Shown piece by piece: positions 33,022 through 40,743 of a stretch of DNA of 64,000 bases. The notes under the pieces are model-generated. The model did not search any database. It was not told where the DNA came from and saw only the letters and a list, made by a program, of their open reading frames with translations. The position numbers and the translations under genes were made by a program. Each line of letters opens with the position of its first letter. The first letter of the stretch is position 1. Location: contig NZ_CDWI01000009.1 of NCBI RefSeq assembly GCF_001049495.1, positions 124,001 to 188,000 on the forward strand. Direction: 5' to 3'. The stretch comes from Microbacterium sp. 3J1. GTDB taxonomy: Bacteria > Actinomycetota > Actinomycetes > Actinomycetales > Microbacteriaceae.

Positions 33022-33098
33022 GCGGAGTTCTCGGCGTGGGGCGGAGGTTTCGGGCTGAGATGTCCTCCCGAGGGGGAGTTCTCCACCCGACGGGGTGG
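33021..33098. repeat. palindrome-bounded intergenic repeat, family C copy 1
   Basis: The core 33021-33076 contains GGCGTGGGGCGGAGGTTTCG and CTCCCGAGGGGGAG. Its reverse complement aligns over about 57 bp with 59736-59791 with five mismatches. CCCGACGGGGTGG at 33086-33098 also recurs beside the second copy. No coding function. It follows the VNTR and precedes the YCII-like gene. Confidence 0.75.
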
Positions 33099-33186
33099 CC
33101 CCCGCGTCATGATCCGCGACTGAGTGGGTCTCTCTCGGTGAAGGGTGAACGCAGTCAGCGCTCGCCGAGACACGAAGAGGTCCACG

Positions 33187-33501
33187 ATGAGCACGTTCCT
33201 GGTTCTGTACCGTTCGGCAGTGAGCGCCGCCGAGCAGATGGCGACGGCGGATCCCGAATCGGGCGCCGAGTCGATGAAGGCGTGGATGGGTTGGGCCGAG
33301 CGAGCGGGCGACGCGATCGTCGACCTCGGTTCCCCCACGCAGAGCATCGCGGGTGGTGAGGCGGGCTCGTTCATCGGCGGCTACTCGATCATGCAGGCGG
33401 ATGACGAGGCGGGCATCACGGCCGTCCTCGCCGAGCACCCCCATCGCGCGTGGGGCGGGACGATCGAGATACTGGAGATGCTCGAGATCCCGGGCATGTG
33501 A
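33187..33501 (+). CDS. YCII-related domain protein
   Basis: 104-aa protein resembling the YCII/dimeric alpha-beta-barrel family. It starts STFLVLYRSAVSAAEQM and contains DLGSPTQSIAGGEAGSFIGGYSIMQADDEAG, as in small stress or PhnB-like enzymes of unknown reaction. ATG 33187 has GAAGAGGT upstream; the longer frame start at 33145 is not supported. The next gene follows after 17 nt. Confidence 0.75.
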   Translation: MSTFLVLYRSAVSAAEQMATADPESGAESMKAWMGWAERAGDAIVDLGSPTQSIAGGEAGSFIGGYSIMQADDEAGITAVLAEHPHRAWGGTIEILEMLEIPGM

Positions 33502-33518
33502 GAGAGACGAGGCGCGGT

Positions 33519-33947
33519 ATGACTGAGCAGCACTGGTCGGGCGCGGGAACTCCCGCAGATCCGTGGAGGCTGAAGACGGCGCCCTTGTCGTCCGAGTACA
33601 CGATCCACCGCGATGACGAGAGCGAGCCGGCGCTCCTGATCTGCCAGGTCGGGTCGACGAGGCTCACCTATCTCGCATCCGCGATCGACGATCTGCACGC
33701 AGAGCTGCTGCGGCGAGCGGACTGGGTCGCTCTCGGAGCCGCCGACGAGAAGAAGGAGCCGGCGCCCGACACCGTCGAGGCGTGGGGAAGGTCGGAGGAG
33801 AACCCCGTCGGCGGATGGTACGGCCAGCGCAAGGGCTATCGGGGTCGCTTCGGAATGTACCTTCCGCCGCTCCTCGAGGCCCTGGGTCTCGTCGAACTCG
33901 AGCACAACTCGCGGAACAACCGGGTCAGAGCCGTTCCGACTGTCTGA
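33519..33947 (+). CDS. conserved hypothetical protein (possibly DUF6855)
   Basis: 142-aa soluble protein. It has SGAGTPADPWRLKTAPLSSEYTIHRD, a central ASAIDDLHAELLRRADWVALGAADE, and ENPVGGWYGQRKGYRGRFGMYLPPLLEALGLVELEHN. I recall similar actinobacterial proteins of unknown function (DUF6855), which is from memory and not searched. Start ATG 33519 is 17 nt after the YCII gene with GAGGCGCGG before it. It is probably one operon with that gene. Confidence 0.7.
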   Translation: MTEQHWSGAGTPADPWRLKTAPLSSEYTIHRDDESEPALLICQVGSTRLTYLASAIDDLHAELLRRADWVALGAADEKKEPAPDTVEAWGRSEENPVGGWYGQRKGYRGRFGMYLPPLLEALGLVELEHNSRNNRVRAVPTV

Positions 33948-33952
33948 TGACG

Positions 33953-34110
33953 CCATCCGGCCGGCCATCCGCAGGCCATTCGGCTGGCCGATATCCGCTC
34001 GGCGGGCGAGATCCCCGGGATCCGTCCGCCGACCCGGCGGATCGCCAGCCATCCGCACGGTGCGGCCGGCGGACGAACGGCTTTCCCGGCGGATGCTCCG
34101 GAGACCCCCG
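33953..34110. repeat. ATCCG/GGCCGG-rich degenerate repeat region
   Basis: Noncoding stretch with many CCATCCG, GGCCGG and CGGCGG words, some in inverted pairs. On the minus strand it contains CGGATGGCTGGCGAT, related to the GGATGGCTGG elements at 19905 and 20070 but too diverged to align fully. It ends at the TAGGCT promoter element of the small ORF at 34124. Confidence 0.5.
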
Positions 34111-34123
34111 ATAGGCTGGACGC

Positions 34124-34294
34124 ATGGCCCTCTCGATCGCCGGCTCGACGCGCGCTCCGCATGAGCTGCGCTCGGCGACCCCGATGAGGGAATGGATGCG
34201 CGTCGTGCTGCACCCCGGCACGAACGGATGGACCAGCGTCTGGGGCACCCTCTCGCACGGCGAGATCGCCGGCTGCCCGCCGCCACGCACCTAG
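34124..34294 (+). CDS. small leaderless ORF upstream of nhaA
   Basis: 56-aa ORF starting MALSIAGSTRAPHELRS and ending IAGCPPPRT, ended by TAG at 34292. TAGGCT (34112-34117) precedes its ATG by 6 nt, the leaderless promoter geometry used by other genes here. The middle (MREWMRVVLHPGTNGWTSVWGTL) is polar with tryptophans and has no membrane segment. Function unknown. It ends 67 nt before nhaA. Confidence 0.5.
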   Translation: MALSIAGSTRAPHELRSATPMREWMRVVLHPGTNGWTSVWGTLSHGEIAGCPPPRT

Positions 34295-34361
34295 ACCGCG
34301 CCTCGATGGGGCTGCGGTCGTCCGCGCCGTCCACTCCTTCTCCCGCGCGAGGTTCTTCATC

Positions 34362-35642
34362 ATGTCCGCTTCTCCTGTCCGCCCCCGTCCGCGTCTGCGT
34401 CTCGCTCCGCATGAGCTGTGGCGGGGCATCCGCTCCAACGCCCGCAGCGATGTGCTCGGCGGCTCGTTGCTTCTCGCGGCGACCGTCGCCGCACTGATCC
34501 TCGCCAACACTCCCGCGGTGTCCTGGTACGAGTCCGTTCGCGACTTCACCTTCGGCATCCCCGAGCTGCATCTCGATCTCAGCGTCGGGGCCTGGGCCGC
34601 CGACGGTCTGCTGGCCGTCTTCTTCTTCGTCGTCGGGCTCGAACTCAAGGAGGAGTTCGTGACCGGCCGCCTGCGCGACCCCCGCCAGGCGGCCCTGCCG
34701 ATCGCCGCGGCGGTCGGCGGCGTGATCGTCCCCGCGGTCATCTTCGCCGTGCTCAACGCGGGTGACGGTGACGCCCTGCGCGGCTGGGCCATCCCGACCG
34801 CGACGGACATCGCCTTCGCGGTGGCGGTGATCGCCGTGGTCGGCAGGTTCCTCCCACCCGCGCTCCGCGTCTTCCTGCTGACGCTCGCGATCATCGACGA
34901 CCTGATCGCGATCACCATCATCGCGACGTTCTACACCGACTCGATCAGCTTCCCGTGGCTCGCCCTCGCGCTGCTGCCTCTCGCCGGATTCGCGCTTCTC
35001 GTGCAGAAGGGCGTGCGCGCCTGGTGGATACTGCTGCCGCTCGCCGTCGCGGTCTGGGTCTGCATACACGCCGCCGGCATCCATGCGACCGTCGCCGGCG
35101 TGCTGCTCGGCTTCGTCGTGCCGGTCGTCCCCACCGAGCGCGCTCGCGTGCGCCGAGGAGAGGATGCCGACGGCGAGCCGGTGTACGACGGCCTCGCCCC
35201 GCACTTCGCGGACCGCTGGGGCGTGGTGGCGACCCTGTTCGCGGTGCCGGTCTTCGCCTTCTTCGCCGCGGGTGTCACGATCGGCGGCGTCGAGGGGCTC
35301 CGGTCGGCATTGACCGATCCGATCGCGATCGGCATCATCGTCGGACTCGTCCTGGGCAAGCCGATCGGGATCCTCGCGACCACGTTCCTGCTGAGTCGCG
35401 TGCCTGCGCTGCGTCTCGACGAGACGCTGCGCTGGCCGGACCTCACCGGAATGGCGTTCCTCGCGGGAATCGGATTCACCGTCTCACTGCTCGTCGGCGA
35501 GCTCGCCTACGGGTCGAGTTCGGTCGCCGACGAGCACGTGAAGATCGGCGTCCTGCTCGGATCCCTCATCGCCGCCGTACTCGGCGGGCTCATGCTGGCG
35601 CGACGCAACACGCTCGCCCGGCGCCGGCAGCTCCTCCCCTGA
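34362..35642 (+). CDS. nhaA: Na+/H+ antiporter NhaA
   Basis: 426-aa antiporter with about twelve helices. The motifs VVGLELKEEFV, PTATDIAFAVAV (D149) and LAIIDDLIAI (D179, D180) hold the ion-binding aspartates of NhaA. It exports Na+ (or Li+) in exchange for H+ for pH and salt homeostasis. The C-terminal tail is basic. It converges on the sulfatase gene with a gap of 10 nt. Confidence 0.95.
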   Translation: MSASPVRPRPRLRLAPHELWRGIRSNARSDVLGGSLLLAATVAALILANTPAVSWYESVRDFTFGIPELHLDLSVGAWAADGLLAVFFFVVGLELKEEFVTGRLRDPRQAALPIAAAVGGVIVPAVIFAVLNAGDGDALRGWAIPTATDIAFAVAVIAVVGRFLPPALRVFLLTLAIIDDLIAITIIATFYTDSISFPWLALALLPLAGFALLVQKGVRAWWILLPLAVAVWVCIHAAGIHATVAGVLLGFVVPVVPTERARVRRGEDADGEPVYDGLAPHFADRWGVVATLFAVPVFAFFAAGVTIGGVEGLRSALTDPIAIGIIVGLVLGKPIGILATTFLLSRVPALRLDETLRWPDLTGMAFLAGIGFTVSLLVGELAYGSSSVADEHVKIGVLLGSLIAAVLGGLMLARRNTLARRRQLLP

Positions 35643-35652
35643 GAGGCGCCGC

Positions 35653-37152
35653 TCAGGAGCTCCCGACCGTCGACTGCAGCTTCGCCATGACCTGATTGAT
35701 CGTGAACGACGCCGACTTCTGCCGCGCGGGGAACTCGGCGAGCGTCTGCAGCATCTGCCCGACGTAGGCCTGCGCCGGGATGAACAGGAAGACGTGGTCG
35801 AGCACCCAGTCCCAATAGGTGTTGGACGTGATGTCCGCGCGCTCGAACGGGTCGGTGCGCAGGTTGAAGAGCTTCGGGAACCGCAGCTCGATGTAGGGCT
35901 CCTGCCAGACCTGCAGGGTTCCGACGGCGCGCTGCTCGAGGAACACGAACTTCCAGTTCTCGAAGCGCAGCGCGGTGAGGTCGCCGTCGTCCGAGACGTA
36001 GAAGAAGTGCCTGCGGGGGCTGTGCTCGACGGCGCCCGTGATGTACTCGAGCTGGTTGTGGCCGTCGAGATGGATCGTGAACTCCGTGCCGTGCAATTCG
36101 GTGCCCGACTTCAGGCGATCGGCGATGTCGGCGTCGCCGACGGCAGCCAACAGCGTCACGAACCAGTCGTTGTGACTCACGATCCCGTTCAGCGTCGTCC
36201 CGGCCGGGATGCGCCCGGGCCAGCGGACCATGGCGGGAACCCGGTAGGCGCCCTCCCAGTTTGAGTTCTTCTCGTTGCGGAAGGGCGTCATGCCGCCATC
36301 CGGCCAGCTGTTCATATGCGGGCCGTTGTCGGTGGAGTACATGACGATCGTGTTCTCGGCGAGGCCGAGCTCGTCGAGGAGGTCCAGCAGGCTGCCGACG
36401 ACGTCGTCGTGGTCGAGCATCGTGTCGTGATACTCGGACTGCCAGCGCCCGGCCCGCCCCTTGCTCTCCTCCTTGGTGTGGGTGCGGAAGTGCATGTGCG
36501 TCGAGTTGAACCACACGAAGAACGGGGTGTCGTCCTCGGCGTGCCCCCGGATGAAGTCCGCTGCGGCATCGCGGAACTCCTCGTCGACCGTCTCCATCCG
36601 CTTCTTCGTCAGCGGACCCGTGTCTTCGATGCGCTGGGTGCCGTCGTCGTTCGCCCACGAGTGGATCACGCCGCGAGGGCGGAACCTCTCGCTGAACCCG
36701 GGGTACTCCTCGTCGGTCGGGTAGTCCGGGTGCTCCGGCTCCTCCTCGGCGTTCAGGTGATACAGATTGCCGAAGAACTCGTCGAATCCGTGGGCGGTCG
36801 GAAGATGCTCGTCTCGATCGCCGAGGTGGTTCTTGCCGAACTGGCCGGTGGCGTAGCCGTGGTGCTTGAGCGCATCGGCGATGGTCGGGTCCTCGGGCTG
36901 GAGCCCGAGCTTCGCCCCCGGCATCCCCACCTTCGTGAGGCCGGTGCGGTAGGGGTTCTGGCCCGTGATGAACGCCGCACGTCCCGCGGTGCAGCTCTGC
37001 TCCCCGTAGTAGTCGGTGAACTTCACGCCCTCATCGGCGATCCGGTCGATGTTCGGAGTCCGGTAGCCCATGAGACCGTCGGAGTACGTGCTCAGGTTGG
37101 ATATCCCGATGTCATCGCCCCAGATGATGAGGATGTTGGGCTTGTCGGACAT
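35653..37152 (-). CDS. arylsulfatase-type sulfatase
   Basis: 499-aa intracellular alkaline-phosphatase-fold enzyme. It starts SDKPNILIIWGDDIGISNLS with the metal aspartates D13-D14 and has the sulfatase signature CTAGR with Cys54, the residue converted to formylglycine; KNHLGDRDEH and YSTDNGPHMN supply further active-site residues. There is no signal peptide. The substrate is a sulfate ester of unknown nature. The gene for its maturase lies 85 nt upstream. Confidence 0.93.
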   Translation of the reverse strand: MSDKPNILIIWGDDIGISNLSTYSDGLMGYRTPNIDRIADEGVKFTDYYGEQSCTAGRAAFITGQNPYRTGLTKVGMPGAKLGLQPEDPTIADALKHHGYATGQFGKNHLGDRDEHLPTAHGFDEFFGNLYHLNAEEEPEHPDYPTDEEYPGFSERFRPRGVIHSWANDDGTQRIEDTGPLTKKRMETVDEEFRDAAADFIRGHAEDDTPFFVWFNSTHMHFRTHTKEESKGRAGRWQSEYHDTMLDHDDVVGSLLDLLDELGLAENTIVMYSTDNGPHMNSWPDGGMTPFRNEKNSNWEGAYRVPAMVRWPGRIPAGTTLNGIVSHNDWFVTLLAAVGDADIADRLKSGTELHGTEFTIHLDGHNQLEYITGAVEHSPRRHFFYVSDDGDLTALRFENWKFVFLEQRAVGTLQVWQEPYIELRFPKLFNLRTDPFERADITSNTYWDWVLDHVFLFIPAQAYVGQMLQTLAEFPARQKSASFTINQVMAKLQSTVGSS

Positions 37153-37237
37153 GATCGCTCCTCGGTCGGCGGTGAAGCCGGGCAGGTGCCCGTCCGGCTC
37201 AGCCAACCAGGCGCGTCCGCCGATGCCCAGGGGTGCC

Positions 37238-38149
37238 TCACACCGAGCGGGTGAGGCGGAATCCGATGTGGGACATACCGGTGTCCTCCGCCTGCGGAGA
37301 ACGGGCGGCCGGGCGGAAGCGCAGGCAGTAGTCGGGGGAGCAGAGGTGCGATCCGCCCTTGAGCACGCGGCGCGGGATGCTCGGGAAGCCCTCCTGAGCG
37401 CTCGCCGCGGCCAGAAGGTTGGCACGCTTGCCCGGATCGACGGGGGCGTCCGACAGCTTCAGGTGCCGTGGGGTGTAGAAGTCGCTCGTCCATTCCCAGA
37501 CATTCGCGATCATGTCGTAGAGGCCGTAGCCGTTGGGGGCGTACGAGCCCACCGGCGCCGTGCCGCCCACGCCCCGGTTGTCATACGGGAAGCGACCCAG
37601 CCAGGAGTTGGCCTGGGCCTCGCCGCCGGGGTAGATCTCGTCTCCCCAGGCGAACGCCGCGCCGTCGAGCCCGCCCCGGGCGGCGTACTCGTGCTCGGCC
37701 TCCGTCGGCAGACGCATCCCCACCCAGTCGGCGTACGCGACCGCGTCCGCGAAGGCGATGTGGACGACCGGATGCTGCAGCCGGTCGTCGATCGAGGAGT
37801 CGGGGCCGAACGGATGCCGCCAGGATGCGCCCGCCTGCCACCGCCACCAGTTGCGCCAGTTGCGGAGGTCTGTCGGCCCGTCGGTCGGTGTGAAGACCAT
37901 GGAGCCGGGCACGAGATCCTTCGGGTCGGCATCGGGGAAGGCTGCCGGATCGAGCGGGCGCTCGGCCACCGTGACGTAGCCGGTGGCATCGACGAACTCG
38001 GCGTATCGGGCGTTCGTCACCTCATAGCGATCGATCTCGAACGACGCGACCTCGCGCTCGTGCACCGGGCGCTCGTCGGGGTAGAAGTCCGCCGACCCCA
38101 TCTGAAAGGAGCCGCCCGGAATCACCACCATGTCGCGACCGTTCGTCAC
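37238..38149 (-). CDS. formylglycine-generating enzyme (sulfatase maturase)
   Basis: 303-aa FGE-sulfatase domain protein, copper-dependent, that oxidises the sulfatase Cys to formylglycine. It begins MVVIPGGSFQMGS, continues with HEREVASFEIDRYEVTNARYAEFV and RLPTEAEHEYAARGG, and has the catalytic pair in GGSHLCSPDYC (C270 and C275) corresponding to the two cysteines of aerobic FGE. GTG 38149 is used as start; ATG 38131 is an alternative. It sits 3 nt after the AGCS symporter gene. Confidence 0.92.
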   Translation of the reverse strand: MTNGRDMVVIPGGSFQMGSADFYPDERPVHEREVASFEIDRYEVTNARYAEFVDATGYVTVAERPLDPAAFPDADPKDLVPGSMVFTPTDGPTDLRNWRNWWRWQAGASWRHPFGPDSSIDDRLQHPVVHIAFADAVAYADWVGMRLPTEAEHEYAARGGLDGAAFAWGDEIYPGGEAQANSWLGRFPYDNRGVGGTAPVGSYAPNGYGLYDMIANVWEWTSDFYTPRHLKLSDAPVDPGKRANLLAAASAQEGFPSIPRRVLKGGSHLCSPDYCLRFRPAARSPQAEDTGMSHIGFRLTRSV

Positions 38150-38152
38150 CCG

Positions 38153-39625
38153 CTACCCCCGTCGTGCGCGCTGCTCACCCTGAACCGGAATCGGACCGGT
38201 GACGCTCAGCTCGTCTTCCCAGCACTGGATCCCCGTCACCTCGGGCATGCGCGCCCGGGTGAAGACGGGGTCGAGTCCCGCGCGTCGCTGGTCGGAGTAA
38301 TCGCGCAAGAGCTTGAACGCGATGCCCGACAGCAGCGCGATCGCGACGAGGTTCACGATCGCCATGAGCCCCATGATGCCGTCGGCCGTGTTCCAGATGA
38401 TGTCGGCCGAGGCGATGGATCCGAGGAAGATGATCGCGACCACGAGCACACGGTAGGCGGTGAGGACGGCGGGCCGGTTGCTGATGAACTCGATGTTCGA
38501 TTCGCCGTAGTAGTAGTTGCCGAGGATCGAGCTGAACGCCAGCAGGAAGATGATGATGCTGAGGAGGATGTTCGACCACTCGCCGAGGTTGCTCACGATC
38601 GCGTTCTGCGTGAGGCCGATGCCGCGGGTCGCGTTCGCGAGATCCGGCGTCGACACGAGGATGATGAACGCCGTGATCGAGCAGACGAGGAACGTGTCGA
38701 AGTAGACGCCGAGCGTCTGGACGAGACCCTGCTTGACCGGGTGCGTGACCGCCGCGCTGGCTCCCGCGTTCGGCGCAGACCCGAGACCCGCCTCGTTCGA
38801 GAACATGCCGCGCTTCACGCCCGTCATGATGATCGTCCCGAGTGCGGCGCCGACGACCTCGTTGAAGCCGAACGCCTGGGTGTAGATCGACGCGAAGACC
38901 TCGGGGAGGCGCTCGACGTTCATGCCGACGATCACGAGGCCGAGCAGGAGGTAGCCCAGTGCCATGGCCGGCACGACCGCCTGCGTGACGTTCGCGATGC
39001 GACGGATGCCGCCGAAGACGACGAGAGCCGTCAGCACGGCCAGGACGATGCCGATGACCCAGGGGATCCAGCCCACCTCGCCGCCGAAGCTCGACGAGAC
39101 CGTGGCGCTGATCGTGTTCGCCTGCAGTGAGCTGAACGCGAAGGGGAAGCAGATGATCAGGATCACGGCGAACAGGATGCCCATCCAGCGCGCCTTGAGG
39201 CCGTGCTGCATGTAGTAGGCCGGCCCGCCGCGGAAGCCGTCCTTGTCGCGCACCTTGAACGCCTGACCGAGCGTCGACTCGATGAAGCTCGACGCTCCGC
39301 CGATGAACGCCATCGTCCACATCCAGAAGATCGCGCCGGGTCCGCCGATGGCGATCGCCGTCCCGACGCCCGCGATGTTGCCGACGCCGACACGGGATGC
39401 CGCCGAGATCGTGAACGCCTGGAACGCGGAGACGGACTGCGGCTCGCCGTTCTCCTTGCGCGGGGTGCGATCGGTGAGGGTCCGGAACATCTCGGGAATC
39501 AGGCGGAACTGCACCACTCCCGATCGGGCGGTGAAGTACAGGCCGAGCACCACGAGTATCGGCAGCACCACCCACGTCCACAGCCCATCGCCGGCCGAGA
39601 GCACGAAATCGTTGAGCGCATCCAT
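38153..39625 (-). CDS. AGCS family amino acid:Na+ symporter
   Basis: 490-aa permease of the alanine/glycine:cation symporter family. The family motifs ISAASRVGVGNIAGVGTAIAIGGPGA, FIGGASSFIESTLGQ and MFSNEAGLGSAPNAGA are present, with about eleven helices. It is the first gene of an operon with a maturase and a sulfatase, an unusual partnership. CATACT (39637-39632) lies 6 nt before the ATG, so the transcript is probably leaderless. Confidence 0.92.
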   Translation of the reverse strand: MDALNDFVLSAGDGLWTWVVLPILVVLGLYFTARSGVVQFRLIPEMFRTLTDRTPRKENGEPQSVSAFQAFTISAASRVGVGNIAGVGTAIAIGGPGAIFWMWTMAFIGGASSFIESTLGQAFKVRDKDGFRGGPAYYMQHGLKARWMGILFAVILIICFPFAFSSLQANTISATVSSSFGGEVGWIPWVIGIVLAVLTALVVFGGIRRIANVTQAVVPAMALGYLLLGLVIVGMNVERLPEVFASIYTQAFGFNEVVGAALGTIIMTGVKRGMFSNEAGLGSAPNAGASAAVTHPVKQGLVQTLGVYFDTFLVCSITAFIILVSTPDLANATRGIGLTQNAIVSNLGEWSNILLSIIIFLLAFSSILGNYYYGESNIEFISNRPAVLTAYRVLVVAIIFLGSIASADIIWNTADGIMGLMAIVNLVAIALLSGIAFKLLRDYSDQRRAGLDPVFTRARMPEVTGIQCWEDELSVTGPIPVQGEQRARRG

Positions 39626-39670
39626 CGAATCAGTATGGCGGTAGGCAGGAGGTGACGGGGATATTCCGGC

Positions 39671-40678
39671 TCAGATCAGGCGCGCCGTCGTCCCGCGGAC
39701 GTTCAGCTCGTAGGGGAGCGCGGCGGGGATGCCGGCCTCCGCGGTCTGGGTGAGCTTCGCCAGCACGGCATCCGCCGCCCGCTCGCCCTGCCCGAGCGGG
39801 AACTGGTCGACCGTCGTCAGGCGGAAGAACTCGCCGAGCTCATGGCCGTCGATGCCGACGATCGACAGGTCGTCGGGTACGGCGAAGCCGAGGTCACGGG
39901 CGGCGAGGATGGCGCCGATCGCCATCTCGTCAGAGGCGGCGAACACGGCGGTGGGGCGGGGCCCCGGTCGTCCGAGCAGCTGCTTCGCCGCCCGATAGCC
40001 GCCCTCGACCGTGAAGTCGGCGGGCTCGAGGAACGCCGGATTCAGCGGGATGCCGGCCTTCGCCAACGCCCGCTCGAAACCCTGGCGGCGGTTCGTCGGG
40101 ATGTGGAAGTCGATGTCGAACTCGGGGTTCGCGCCGATGTGCGCGATGTCACGGTGTCCGAGGCCGATCAGGTGCTCGGTGGCGAGCTGGGCGACCGCGA
40201 CGTCGTCGACCGTGAGCGTGTCGAGCTTGGGGTTCGGGCCTCCGATCGCGATCACCGGCAGGCCCAGGTCGAGCAGGTGCTGCGTCTCGTCGTCGTCGAG
40301 CTCGATCGACACGGCGATCACGGCATCCACCCGCTGGCGCCGGAGGAACGTGTCGAAGACATGGCGACGCACGTCCTTGTCGGCCGTGATGTTGTAGAGC
40401 GTGATGTCGTAGCCCTCGCGCATCAGCGCCGACGAGACGCCGGACAGCACGGTGCTGAAGAACCATCGGTCGAGGAACGGCACCACGACGCCGATGTTGC
40501 GGGTGCGGCCGGACGCGAGGCTCGAGGCGCGCGACGAGACCACGTAACCGAGGGTCGCCGCCGCCTCCTGCACGCGCAGCCTGGCCGACTCCGACACGTG
40601 TCCGCGTCCGCTGAGCGCGCGCGACACCGTGGCCGTCGACACTCCGGCGAGCCGGGCGACCTCGTCGATGCTCGCCAT
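39671..40678 (-). CDS. LacI family transcriptional regulator
   Basis: 335-aa repressor: N-terminal HTH ASIDEVARLAGVSTATVSRAL, hinge SSLASGRTRNIGVVVPFLDRWF, then a periplasmic-binding-like sugar domain ending DEMAIGAILAARDLGFAVPDDLSIVGIDGHE. Start MASIDEV at 40678 is supported by GAGAGGAA 7 nt upstream. It follows the GH13 gene and probably represses it through the operator at 42420-42433, with glucose- or maltose-type sugars as inducer. Confidence 0.93.
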   Translation of the reverse strand: MASIDEVARLAGVSTATVSRALSGRGHVSESARLRVQEAAATLGYVVSSRASSLASGRTRNIGVVVPFLDRWFFSTVLSGVSSALMREGYDITLYNITADKDVRRHVFDTFLRRQRVDAVIAVSIELDDDETQHLLDLGLPVIAIGGPNPKLDTLTVDDVAVAQLATEHLIGLGHRDIAHIGANPEFDIDFHIPTNRRQGFERALAKAGIPLNPAFLEPADFTVEGGYRAAKQLLGRPGPRPTAVFAASDEMAIGAILAARDLGFAVPDDLSIVGIDGHELGEFFRLTTVDQFPLGQGERAADAVLAKLTQTAEAGIPAALPYELNVRGTTARLI

Positions 40679-40743
40679 GGGATTCCTCTCTGAGTCGGTG
40701 GGGCGCGACACCCGATCGGATGCCGCGGCCCACCGTGCTCGGC

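Noticed and set aside
32838..33374. minus-strand frame with repeated WEAGW units
   Set aside because: It is only the translation of the 15-bp C-rich VNTR, which keeps a frame because its unit is divisible by three. No promoter, ribosome site or similarity.
33381..35204. 607-codon minus-strand frame across the YCII gene, small ORF and nhaA
   Set aside because: It crosses several supported genes and two intergenic regions; sequence is low-complexity and unlike any family.
35653..37425. longer sulfatase start 91 codons upstream
   Set aside because: The extra N terminus is Arg-rich and overlaps the end of the FGE gene; the conserved domain begins at MSDKPNILIIWGDD.
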